A DNA stretch of 15,147 nucleotides from CAVYPR01 sp052145775 (GTDB taxonomy: Bacteria > Actinomycetota > Acidimicrobiia > Acidimicrobiales > RAAP-2). The notes beneath the pieces were generated by a model that made no database searches, was not told where the DNA came from, and saw only the letters and a list, made by a program, of their open reading frames with translations. The stretch covers positions 1 to 15,147 of the forward strand of contig JBKQNY010000201.1 in NCBI GenBank assembly GCA_052145775.1, given 5' to 3'. A program made the translations under genes and the position numbers. Positions 1 to 7,069 of this stretch are shown here, one piece after another (within the stretch, counting starts at the first letter, position 1; every line of letters starts with the position of its first letter).

Positions 1-739
1 CTGTGACTCCCGGAAGTGACCCTACGAAACCTGCGTCCCCGAAAGCGAAGATGCCCCCGTCAGACCCAATGAGCCAGTATCCACCTGTGTCAGCGGTGTG
101 GACGATCCCGATGACGGGGTGTGCCGGAGTGACGTGCAGGGCAGGCAGTGTGCCCGGCGTCGGCTTCTTGGCGTTGCCGAATGGGTAGACGGACCCGTTC
201 TGCGTCGTGATCCAGTACCCCCCACCTGTGGGAGTCCCGGCGATCGCGGAGACTGGCGATGAGGTTCCCTTGGCTGTGCCGAGCCCCTGGGCTGCACCGA
301 ATCCGTAGACGGTCCCTGTGGCGGAAACGAGCCAGTAGCCGTTCCCTGAGGGCGTCGAGGCGATGCCAATGATGTTGTTGGCGTGGATGCCTCTCCCTGG
401 GAGCGACCCCAGGAATGGCACTGTGCCGAAGGCGAACACCCCTCCGTCACGACCCACGAGGAAGTAGCCCTTGTCTGTATCGGCCGCGACGATGCCCGTG
501 ATGGGTTGCGTCGGCGTGACGTGGTCACCTGGGAGCGAGCCGAGGAACGGGGCATTCCCGAAGGCGAAAACCCCACCGTCCGACCCGACGAGGAAGTAAC
601 CCTGGTCGGTAGTGGTGGGGACCATGCCCACGACGTTGTTGACGTGGACTCCCAACCCTGGGAGGGAGCCGAAGAATCCCCCGGACTGGCCCGTCGGGAA
701 AACGAAGACTCCCCCGTCCGACCCGACCATGTCGTAGCC
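1..739 (-). repeat. Shared C-terminal module, copy 1 (incomplete)
   Basis: This stretch encodes the C-terminal module of the peptidase and aligns without a net indel to 2868-3606 (position 1 corresponds to 2868). Each repeat is about 43 residues and starts with GY(W/F)LVGSDGGVFAFG. By eye the two protein copies differ at about 20 of some 245 residues, while the DNA differs more, largely at third positions. That points to an old duplication under protein-level constraint rather than a recent copy. Six repeats of this size would suit a small beta-propeller, which is an inference. Confidence 0.85.
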
Positions 740-1936
740 AGCGGTACTTCTCGTCACCGGATGTGTTGTCCCTTTAGGGGGGGTCGGCTCGGGTACGACG
801 TACGTGTACTGATCAGCATCCGAAGGACTACTCGTCCCGTCGGTGGTAGTCACCTTGACGCTCACGGTGCCAGCCGATTGTGCTGGTGCTGGAACTGTGA
901 TCGTTCCATTGGCGTTAACGGTGCCATTTGCGACAACCGAACCAAAGCGAACTGTGAGCACCAGACCAGGGACAAGGTATTTGCCGGTAATCGTTACCTC
1001 AGTACCGCCACTCGTCGGACCTTGGGACGGACTCAGTCCTGTCACGGTGGGAAGAGGCGTTCCGTAGTAGGTAGTGAAGTTGTTTTCCGGCGTGCCTCCT
1101 GTCAAGAATGGGCCCGGATACGCGATGATCTTGCCTGTTGTGTTCACCATGTAGCTGGCTGTTGTGTACGCATTTGTGAGGTTGCTTCCTGAAACCGCCA
1201 GGTCTTGAAACGTCACTGCGCTGAAATCAGCCAAAGGCACCAGCATTGTGTCCGCAACTGGTCGCTCGGTGATCCACTCAGCGGACGCAGCGGAACCGGC
1301 TGTGTATGTCACGGTGCCTGTAACCAGCCAACCTCTCGTAACGTCCTCGATGGCGATCCGCCAACGATCCGTGGAGGTCTCAGCGATTTCGGCCTCCATC
1401 ACATTTCCGGGGTTGATCGGCTCACTCAACACCACGATTCCGGCAGGCAAGAGTTCGTACCAAGCCGTATATGTGGTGGTGTCCCCGCTCGTTGCCGCGA
1501 TGGTGCCCGTCTGAATCAAGGACGTGCTCTCCACACCGCCGATTCCGATCCAGGACGACGCCACCCTGGTTGTCTCCGAGGGGGCGATTGTGGGCACTAT
1601 CCATTTACCCGCCACTCCATTGAACGTCGCGCCACGGTCAATCTCGCCTGCCCAGTTGAATGACCAACCAAGGTCGTTGCTTGCAACGTGCGCTCCCCTA
1701 GCATCTGGTCCGCCAGCTTGGCGGTCCACATCTGGGTCCTCGCCGGGAATGAGAGTTGAGCCAGTTGCCGGGAGAGGATCGACGCTACGCACTCCGCTGC
1801 CGATGCTTGGCAACGTACTGACTTCTCGATGGCTTGCCGAAACGGCCGTTGCTGGACCGGCGTTCAGGGTCCCGTAGATAACGGGCGTGACGACCAGGCC
1901 CGCAAGCATGACGACGAAGGACTTACGACGCTTCAA
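1..1936 (-). CDS. Secreted G1-family (eqolisin-like) glutamic peptidase with IPT/TIG domain and C-terminal repeat module, 3' end cut by window
   Basis: The frame is open from a TTG at 1936 to the window edge (about 645 residues); an in-frame TGA lies upstream, and a GGGGGG run about 6 nt before the TTG can serve as ribosome site. Residues 1-34 look like a signal peptide (MKRRKSFVVMLAGLVV then a small-residue stretch). Residues about 90-275 match the glutamic peptidase family G1: SFNWAGEI, KWIVP, SSWIGIGGVESTSLIQTG, TAWYELLP and SAEWITERP. I take Gln142 (LIQTG) and Glu220 (AEWI) as the catalytic pair; Glu197 (IAIED) is the alternative. An IPT/TIG domain follows at about 292-380 (LSPSQGPTSGGTEVTITG), then from residue 399 the repeat module shared with the kelch protein at 2824-6234. 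By comparison with that copy, the stop should lie about 44 bases outside the window. Its codons, especially before the module, look less GC-rich than its neighbours'. Family and export are well supported; activity and substrate are unknown. Confidence 0.85.
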   Translation of the reverse strand, partial: MKRRKSFVVMLAGLVVTPVIYGTLNAGPATAVSASHREVSTLPSIGSGVRSVDPLPATGSTLIPGEDPDVDRQAGGPDARGAHVASNDLGWSFNWAGEIDRGATFNGVAGKWIVPTIAPSETTRVASSWIGIGGVESTSLIQTGTIAATSGDTTTYTAWYELLPAGIVVLSEPINPGNVMEAEIAETSTDRWRIAIEDVTRGWLVTGTVTYTAGSAASAEWITERPVADTMLVPLADFSAVTFQDLAVSGSNLTNAYTTASYMVNTTGKIIAYPGPFLTGGTPENNFTTYYGTPLPTVTGLSPSQGPTSGGTEVTITGKYLVPGLVLTVRFGSVVANGTVNANGTITVPAPAQSAGTVSVKVTTTDGTSSPSDADQYTYVVPEPTPPKGTTHPVTRSTAGYDMVGSDGGVFVFPTGQSGGFFGSLPGLGVHVNNVVGMVPTTTDQGYFLVGSDGGVFAFGNAPFLGSLPGDHVTPTQPITGIVAADTDKGYFLVGRDGGVFAFGTVPFLGSLPGRGIHANNIIGIASTPSGNGYWLVSATGTVYGFGAAQGLGTAKGTSSPVSAIAGTPTGGGYWITTQNGSVYPFGNAKKPTPGTLPALHVTPAHPVIGIVHTADTGGYWLIGSDGGIFAFGDAGFVGSLPGVT

Positions 1937-2216
1937 CTCAACCCCCCAACCCTGGCGAAAATCAAAGACACATTGCTGTCACTGTGTTCAGCTGTGGCAT
2001 TCACAACGCAGAACGCTACGGGTTGAAGAAGCCTCAGATCCAATTCCAAATCTGAGAAATGGCCCGATCACGCGGATGTCACACAACGCACAAGAGTGTC
2101 ACTCGGCAGGTAGTGCGGCCGTATGCCCCCGGCGTGTTGGAGGGCCAACCTGGCGGCGTGCTCTTCCCCGTGGTCAGTGTGGGCGACGTAGGCCGGGGCG
2201 ATGCCAGTCCCGTACC
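1937..2216. other. Intergenic region upstream of the peptidase gene
   Basis: I see no convincing gene here. It should hold the promoter of the peptidase gene at its left end and the terminator of the small basic protein at its right end. The only clear structure is the inverted repeat at 2033-2056. No -35/-10 pair stands out. Confidence 0.5.
2033..2056. terminator. Inverted repeat (7-bp arms), possible terminator or operator
   Basis: CTCAGAT (2033-2039) and ATCTGAG (2050-2056) are perfect complements separated by 10 nt. It lies about 160 bp downstream of the small basic protein and about 97 bp upstream of the peptidase start, both on the minus strand. It could end the first transcript or bind a regulator of the second. 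On the minus strand only a weak pyrimidine stretch (GCTTCTTC) follows, so the terminator reading is uncertain. Confidence 0.35.
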
Positions 2217-2330
2217 TCAGCCGCCCAGACCTTTTCGAGACTGCGCCTTGTCCTTCTTCGCCTGACGCTTCTCTTTGAGCGACTTGCCGGGCTTCTTGGG
2301 TGAATCCTTCTGTGGCGACTTGTCAGGCAT
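2217..2330 (-). CDS. Small lysine-rich protein, 37 aa (actinobacterial MPDKSP-type)
   Basis: A 37-codon frame runs from ATG (2330) to TGA, with a strong GAGGAAGG ribosome site about 8 nt before the start. The protein begins MPDKSPQKDSPKKPGKSLKE and continues KRQAKKDKAQSRKGLGG. It is highly basic, low in hydrophobic residues and probably disordered. I recall small actinobacterial hypothetical proteins that also begin MPDKSP and contain KKxGKSLKEKR, which supports it being real; no function is known to me. Lysine richness could mean RNA or DNA binding, but nothing shows that. It lies alone on the minus strand between the two large exported proteins. Confidence 0.75.
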   Translation of the reverse strand: MPDKSPQKDSPKKPGKSLKEKRQAKKDKAQSRKGLGG

Positions 2331-2823
2331 TGGGACCACCTTCCTCGGAGAAAGGTTACCCCACCGTGCCCGGCGGTTCTGCTTGGCTCAGGATAGGACG
2401 AAGCGCCTCGAAGCCTCGATGGTCACTGGTCAAGCACGAGACGAAGCAGACGAACGAGGGGTGCGCTCTTCGAGCCGAGCGGCGCTGACGATGTTGAGCG
2501 GGATGAGACGCAGGGAGGACCGGGGTCGAGGTCAGCATCTCGCCGGTGACATGGACCGTGCCCAGGGTGATCACGGGGGCGCGACTGCGCCCCCCTAAAG
2601 ATCATTTGGAGGCGCAGTGAGGGTGTCGGTGGGATGGACGCCCCGACGACAAGCTGGCCGGCGCCGCTGGCACGCTGGGCTGACCGGTGACCCGTTCGAT
2701 CCCCGTGGCCAGGGACGAATCCCCCGCCCTCTCAGATATCGGCGAACGTTGTGGCACCCATCGGCTATACGCGGGCTCCGCCTCGCGGGACCCGACCGTC
2801 TTGCAGGTGGGCATCCCCGGCCT
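2331..2823. other. 493-bp stretch without a recognisable gene
   Basis: Several short open frames exist on both strands, but none has a recognisable product or a good ribosome site. The stretch carries the GC hairpin at 2575-2594. A small inverted repeat (CCGGC, five-base loop, GCCGG, 2816-2830) spans the stop codon of the kelch protein. It should contain that gene's terminator and, at its left end, the promoter of the small basic protein. Confidence 0.5.
2575..2594. terminator. Perfect 8-bp GC hairpin with 4-nt loop
   Basis: GGGGGCGC (2575-2582), loop GACT, then GCGCCCCC (2587-2594) forms a perfect stem. There is no T-tract on either side, so if it terminates transcription it is not a classical intrinsic terminator; U-less hairpins are commonly proposed in high-GC actinomycetes. 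It lies about 230 bp downstream of the kelch gene and 245 bp upstream of the small basic protein. Confidence 0.4.
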
Positions 2824-3603
2824 CTAGCCGGTCGTCGGCACCGCCCCCACGATATCGGTGACGTGGACTGTGACCCCCGGTAGCGATCCCACGAACCCTG
2901 CATCCCCGAAGGCAAAGATGCCCCCGTCGGACCCGATCAGCCAGTACCCGCGTGTGTCGGCGGTGTGGACGATGCCGATGACCGGAAGAGCCGGAACGAC
3001 CCCGATGGTGGGCAGTGTGCCGGGGGAGGGCTTTCTGGCGTTGCCGAAGGGATAGACGGTCCCGTTCTGGGTGGTGATCCAGTACCCTCCGCCTGTCGGG
3101 GTTCCGGCGATGGCTGAGACCGGTGATGAGGTCCCCTTGACTGTGCCGAGGCCCTTGGCTGCGCCGAATCCGTAGACGGTGCCTGTTGCCGACACCAGCC
3201 AGTAGCCGTTTCCCGACGGCGTCGACGCGATGCCGATGATGTTGTTGGCATGGATGCCCCTGCCCGGGAGGGAACCGAGGAAGGGAACTGTCCCGAAGGC
3301 GAAGACCCCGCCGTCGTGACCAACGAGGAAGTAGCCCCTGTCTGTGTCTGCCGCCACGATGCCGGTGATGGGCTGGGCGGGGGTGACGTGGAGTCCGGGC
3401 AGTGAACCCAGGAATGGTGCGTTCCCGAAGGCGAAGACGCCGCCGTCGGACCCGACGAGGAAGTAGCCCTGGTCGGTGATGGTCGGCACCATGCCGACGA
3501 TGTTCCTGACGTGCACCCCCAAGCCTGGGAGCGAGCCGTAGAAGCCACCGTTCTGTCCCGTGGGGAAGACGAAGACTCCGCCATCGGAGCCGACCATGTC
3601 GTA
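2824..3603 (-). repeat. Shared C-terminal module, copy 2 (complete)
   Basis: This encodes about 259 residues that I divide into six repeats beginning GYDMVGSDGG, GYFLVGSDGG, GYFLVGHDGG, GYWLVSATGT, GYWITTQNGT and GYWLIGSDGG. Each ends in an IxGIV-like strand. Repeats 4 and 5 are the most divergent. The protein stops directly after the last repeat (IVGAVPTTG), so the module is the true C-terminus. It is paralogous to 1-739. Confidence 0.85.
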
Positions 3604-6234
3604 GCCCGCCGAGCCCGCCGAGCCAGCTGATCCTCCCGAGCCCGCCGAGGATCCGAAGGGCGTGACGGCATTCGATACTGTCGACGACGGGCCTGTGCCG
3701 TCGGCATTGAAGGCCCGCACCGTGAAGGTGTAACTCGCCCCGCTCTTGAGTCCCGTGACTGTGCACGACAGACCAGTGGTTGTGCAGGTGTTGCCTGTCG
3801 GTGTCGAGGTCACCGTGTACTTGGTGATCGGGGAGCCGTTTGTCACGGCCGGGGTCCATGTGACTTTTGCCACGCCATTACTTGCGGTGGCAGTGGGTAT
3901 CCCGGGCTTCCCGGGAACGGTCGATGGAGTGACTCTGTCCGAGGGCGGCGAGGCCGGACCTGTGCCGTCGGTGTTGTGGGCTTTGACCGTGAACGAGTAA
4001 CTGGTCCCGTTTTGAAGTCCCGTGACCGTGCAGGTAAGGCCTGTCGTGGTGCAGGTCTTGCCTGTCGGTGTCGAGGTCACGGTGTACTGGCTGATTCTCA
4101 GGCCCCCTGTTGTTGCGGCTGTCCAGGACACCTGCACCTTTTGATCACCAGCAGAGGCGGTGGGCTTGGCGGGCATGGCGGGGGCCCCCGTGGGCGTGAC
4201 CTTCATCGAGGGTGTCGACGGTGTGCTTATACCGCCCGCGTTGTGAGCCGTCACCGTGAAGGTATAGGACGTCCCGTTCCTCAAGCCGGTGACTGTGCAG
4301 CTCAGACCGGTGGTTGTGCAGGTCTTGCCTGTTGGAGTCGAGGTCACCGTGTAGCCGGTGATGGAGCCGCCTGTTGTTGGCGCCGTCCAGTAGACGGTGA
4401 CCTTGCCGGTGCCCGCAATGACGAAGGGTTTGGCGGGCTTGGACGGGGGGATCGCGGGCACGAGGGTCCAGGTGTCGGCGAGGTAGCCGCCGTCGGAGCC
4501 GCCGAAGAGGACCATGTTCGCCGTGGCCGGGTCGTAGGCCATGGACGCTCCGTCGCGGGCTGTGGGGCTCTTGGCCGGGGAGAGCTTCGTCCAGGTGGTG
4601 CCGCTCCACGTCCAGGTGTCGGCGAGGAAGCTGCCGTCGGAGCCGCCGAAGAGGACCATGTTCTGAGTGGCCGGGTCGTAGGCCATGGTGGCCCCGTCGC
4701 GGGCTGTGGGACTTGTGGCCGGGGTCACCTTCGTCCAGGTGGTGCCGTTCCACGTCCAGGTGTCGGCGAGGTTGCTGCCGTCGAAGCCGCCGAAGAGGAC
4801 CATGCTCCCGGTCGCCGGGTCGTAGGCCATGGCGGCCCCGTCGCGGGCTGTGGGGCTGGTGGAGGGCGAGAGCCTCTTCCAGGTGCTGCCGTTCCACGTC
4901 CAGGTGTCGGCGAGGTAGCCGCCGTTGGAACCGCCGAAGAGGACCACGTTCCCCGTGGCCGGGTCGTAGGCCATGGTGGCCCCCTCTCGGGCTGTGGGGC
5001 TGGTGGGGGGCGAGAGCTTCGTCCAGGTCGTCCCGTTCCACGTCCAGGTGTCGCCGAGGTAGCCGCCGTCCGAGCCGCCGAAGAGGACCAGGTTCGCCGT
5101 GGCCGGATCGAAGGCCATCGCGGCTCCGTCGCGGGATGTCGGACTCGCGGCCGGTGAGAGCTTCGTCCAGGTCGATGCCGGCTGGGGTGAGAACCCCCAC
5201 GTCCAGGTGTCGGGGAAATTGTATGTTGTGCCGGCACCGCCGAAGAGCACCATGTTCCCCGTGGCCGGGTCGAAGGCCATCGAGGCCTCGTAACGGCCTA
5301 GGGGATGTGTGGCTGGGGCGAGCTTCGTCCAGGTGCTCCCGTTCCAGGTCCAGGTGTCGTAGAGGTAGGCGGCCCCGCCGGCGCCGCCGAAGAGCACCAT
5401 GTTCCCCGTGGCCGGGTCGTAGGCCATCGAGGCTCCGTAGCGGGGAGTAGTGCTGGTGGCCGGGGAGAGCTTCGTCCAGGTGCTCCCGTTCCATGTCCAG
5501 GTGTCGCCGAGGTTGTCGACCGCGCTCCCGCCGCCGCCGAAGAGGAGCATGGTCCCCGTGGCCGGGTCGTAGGCCATCGAGGCTCCATAGCGGGCTGTGG
5601 GTGTCGTGGCCGGGGGCACGGCCGGTGTGAGCTTCTCCCAGTTGGTGCCGTTCCACATCCAGGTGTCGCCGAAGAACGTCTTGATGCCGAAGAAGCCGCC
5701 GAAGAGGACCATCTTCCCCGTGGCCGGGTCGTAGGCCATCGAGGCCTCATAGCGGGCTGTGGGGCTCGTGGCCGGTGAGAGCTTCGTCCAGGTCGTGCCA
5801 TTCCACGTCCAGGTGTCGGCGAGGTAGCCGTCCTTGCCTGCGCCGCCGAAGAGGACCATGTTCCCCGTGGCCGGGTCGTAGGCCATCGAGGCTCCGTAGC
5901 GGGCTGTGGGGCTCGTGGCCGGGGAGAGCTTCGTCCAGGTCGTGCCGTTCCACGACCAGGTGTCGGCGAGGTAGGGGTTTGCGCCGCCGACGTCACCACC
6001 GAAGAGGAGCATGTTCCCCGTGGCCGGGTCGTAGGCCATCGAGGCCCCGAACCGGGCTGTGGGGCTCGTGGCCGGCGAGAGCTTGGTCCAGTTGAGCTTG
6101 GCAGACGAGGTGGCGCTCGCCTGTGCAGTTCCGAGACCGATGACGCTGAGGAGCCCCAACAGCACCATCGCCGGGGTGGCGATCCGGACGAGTCGATCGA
6201 GTCTGCGCCAACGCTCCCGAACACGCACTTGCAC
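2824..6234 (-). CDS. Secreted kelch-repeat / fibronectin type III protein with shared C-terminal repeat module
   Basis: I choose the GTG at 6234 (1136 residues) because AAGGGGCGAGGG lies just upstream and an arginine-rich n-region plus hydrophobic segment (MVLLGLLSVIGLG, then AQASA) follows; the GTG at 6228 is equally possible, and the frame extends upstream to 6405. Residues about 49-590 hold 11 kelch-like repeats of about 50 residues (SPTARxGASMAYDPATGNMV, LFGG, DTWTWNGTTWTKL), expected to form one or more beta-propellers. Residues about 596-870 hold three fibronectin type III domains, each with a Cys pair in a TCTTTGLSCTV motif that may form a disulfide. A Gly/Ser/Ala linker (GSSAGSGGSAGSAGSAG) leads to the module at 878-1136, also present in the peptidase gene. 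There is no LPXTG or C-terminal membrane helix, so surface retention, if any, would rest on the module. No enzyme motif is visible; an adhesion or glycan-binding role is a guess. Confidence 0.88.
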   Translation of the reverse strand: MQVRVRERWRRLDRLVRIATPAMVLLGLLSVIGLGTAQASATSSAKLNWTKLSPATSPTARFGASMAYDPATGNMLLFGGDVGGANPYLADTWSWNGTTWTKLSPATSPTARYGASMAYDPATGNMVLFGGAGKDGYLADTWTWNGTTWTKLSPATSPTARYEASMAYDPATGKMVLFGGFFGIKTFFGDTWMWNGTNWEKLTPAVPPATTPTARYGASMAYDPATGTMLLFGGGGSAVDNLGDTWTWNGSTWTKLSPATSTTPRYGASMAYDPATGNMVLFGGAGGAAYLYDTWTWNGSTWTKLAPATHPLGRYEASMAFDPATGNMVLFGGAGTTYNFPDTWTWGFSPQPASTWTKLSPAASPTSRDGAAMAFDPATANLVLFGGSDGGYLGDTWTWNGTTWTKLSPPTSPTAREGATMAYDPATGNVVLFGGSNGGYLADTWTWNGSTWKRLSPSTSPTARDGAAMAYDPATGSMVLFGGFDGSNLADTWTWNGTTWTKVTPATSPTARDGATMAYDPATQNMVLFGGSDGSFLADTWTWSGTTWTKLSPAKSPTARDGASMAYDPATANMVLFGGSDGGYLADTWTLVPAIPPSKPAKPFVIAGTGKVTVYWTAPTTGGSITGYTVTSTPTGKTCTTTGLSCTVTGLRNGTSYTFTVTAHNAGGISTPSTPSMKVTPTGAPAMPAKPTASAGDQKVQVSWTAATTGGLRISQYTVTSTPTGKTCTTTGLTCTVTGLQNGTSYSFTVKAHNTDGTGPASPPSDRVTPSTVPGKPGIPTATASNGVAKVTWTPAVTNGSPITKYTVTSTPTGNTCTTTGLSCTVTGLKSGASYTFTVRAFNADGTGPSSTVSNAVTPFGSSAGSGGSAGSAGSAGYDMVGSDGGVFVFPTGQNGGFYGSLPGLGVHVRNIVGMVPTITDQGYFLVGSDGGVFAFGNAPFLGSLPGLHVTPAQPITGIVAADTDRGYFLVGHDGGVFAFGTVPFLGSLPGRGIHANNIIGIASTPSGNGYWLVSATGTVYGFGAAKGLGTVKGTSSPVSAIAGTPTGGGYWITTQNGTVYPFGNARKPSPGTLPTIGVVPALPVIGIVHTADTRGYWLIGSDGGIFAFGDAGFVGSLPGVTVHVTDIVGAVPTTG
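3660..4445 (-). repeat. Three tandem fibronectin type III units in the kelch protein
   Basis: Three units of about 90 codons share YTVTSTPTG, TCTTTGL(S/T)CTVTGL, GTSY(T/S)FTV and AxNxxG motifs. They are close enough to show up as direct DNA repeats. The conserved Cys pair in each unit is a distinguishing feature. They likely act as a spacer between the kelch region and the C-terminal module. Confidence 0.8.
4465..6090 (-). repeat. Eleven tandem kelch-type coding repeats (about 150 bp each)
   Basis: The core ARxGAxMAYDPATGNMVLFG recurs 11 times, with lengths of about 48-57 residues. Repeats 4 and 6 carry small insertions (a PPA segment; GFSPQPAS). The DNA is repetitive enough to risk collapse or expansion in assembly and recombination in the cell. 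These are coding repeats, not a CRISPR array: there are no unique spacers and the frame is maintained throughout. Confidence 0.88.
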
Positions 6235-6394
6235 GAGCCCTCGCCCCTTATGCACGACTCCCGGGCACAGATTCCGCCGCCTGCACCCGGTGATTGGATG
6301 GGAGGATAGCGAAGCACACCTTGGCCTGTCTGCCGGGTTGTCCAGAAGTTGTTCGGCTGAGGGGGCGGGCCACGGGCACAAACCGCTGGCCCGC

Positions 6395-6706
6395 TTACGG
6401 CACATCCTCTGCTTCGACCGTCAGGTCGACGAACGTCGGCGCACCCTCGAATATCTCTGCCATCAGTGCCCGCGCCGGCTGAAGGGCTTCCTCCCGTCGA
6501 GGGTCGTTCTCTCGTGCGCGAGCCGCCTTCTCGCTCTCGAAGACGATTAACGCGTAGAACTGGCGCCCATCATGCTGGTCGCGCATCATCGTCGAGCGAA
6601 CCAGACCCGAACCCGGCTCCTCCGCCGATCGCAGGTGCTCGATCAGCTTCGGCAGATCGCCCTCCTTGCCCTCCTTGAGACGCATGGTGATGAGCTGTGC
6701 CCACAT
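6395..6706 (-). CDS. ABM-like dimeric alpha/beta-barrel protein (antibiotic biosynthesis monooxygenase fold)
   Basis: The 103-residue protein starts at ATG 6706, preceded by GGAGGGGG at good spacing; the frame continues upstream but without a supported start. It begins MWAQLITMRLKEGKEGDLPK and contains GSGLVRSTMMRDQHDGRQFYALIVFESEKAARA, which follows the beta-alpha-beta pattern of small ABM/EthD-type ferredoxin-like proteins. Members range from quinone or heme monooxygenases to proteins without known activity, so the substrate cannot be given. It lies 160 bp upstream of the kelch gene on the same strand, perhaps by chance. Confidence 0.75.
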   Translation of the reverse strand: MWAQLITMRLKEGKEGDLPKLIEHLRSAEEPGSGLVRSTMMRDQHDGRQFYALIVFESEKAARARENDPRREEALQPARALMAEIFEGAPTFVDLTVEAEDVP

Positions 6707-7069
6707 TGAATTCCCCCTCCGCTCGGTGTCGTGCACAGGACCATAACGCGGCGAACCGCGAAGGGGTCTGGTCGCCACTTGCCGCAATCCGCAGCAGCCA
6801 GGGAGCAGGCGTTCCCGGCCTTCGACTGTTGACCAAGACACCTGGGCTGCTGGGTGGGACAATGACCCCGATGATGAGGTATTGCCGGTACAGAGGGGTA
6901 TCTCTCCCCTCGGGGCGACTTACTGTGTGGTCCGTGGCCAAATTCGGGACGGGTGTGATGGTTGAGGTGCTCGGGCGGCGGTGAGGCAGGACCGAACTGC
7001 AGACGACCGCCTGCCGGGGACGGGGTTGGCACGGCACAGGACGGTCGGGTTGCTCGTGCCGCGCCGGTC
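6707..7069. other. Divergent intergenic region between ABM-like and chorismate-lyase-like genes
   Basis: I see no gene I can support here. It should contain the divergent promoters of the two flanking genes. An inverted repeat, GAGGGG TATCTCT CCCCTC, lies near 6893-6911 and could be an operator or hairpin. The chorismate-lyase-like frame may begin inside it (TTG at 6962). No convincing -35/-10 pair is visible. Confidence 0.45.

Noticed and set aside
383..1192. Long plus-strand open frame
   Set aside because: It is antisense to the peptidase gene, whose minus-strand frame has clear domains; the plus-strand product has no recognisable features.
2356..2605. Short minus-strand frames of 60-72 codons
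   Set aside because: Two frames overlap, neither has a ribosome site or recognisable sequence.
2685..2715. CCGTTCGATCCCC resembling a tRNA T-arm
   Set aside because: The flanking bases do not form the required 5-bp T-stem, and no D or anticodon arm lies upstream.
3976..5157. Long plus-strand open frame of 393 codons, plus other long frames antisense to the kelch region
   Set aside because: These are shadows of the repetitive high-GC kelch coding sequence; the translated repeats only mirror the coding repeats on the other strand.
4465..6090. CRISPR-like regular direct repeats
   Set aside because: The units are coding, in frame, similar over their whole length and have no unique spacers.
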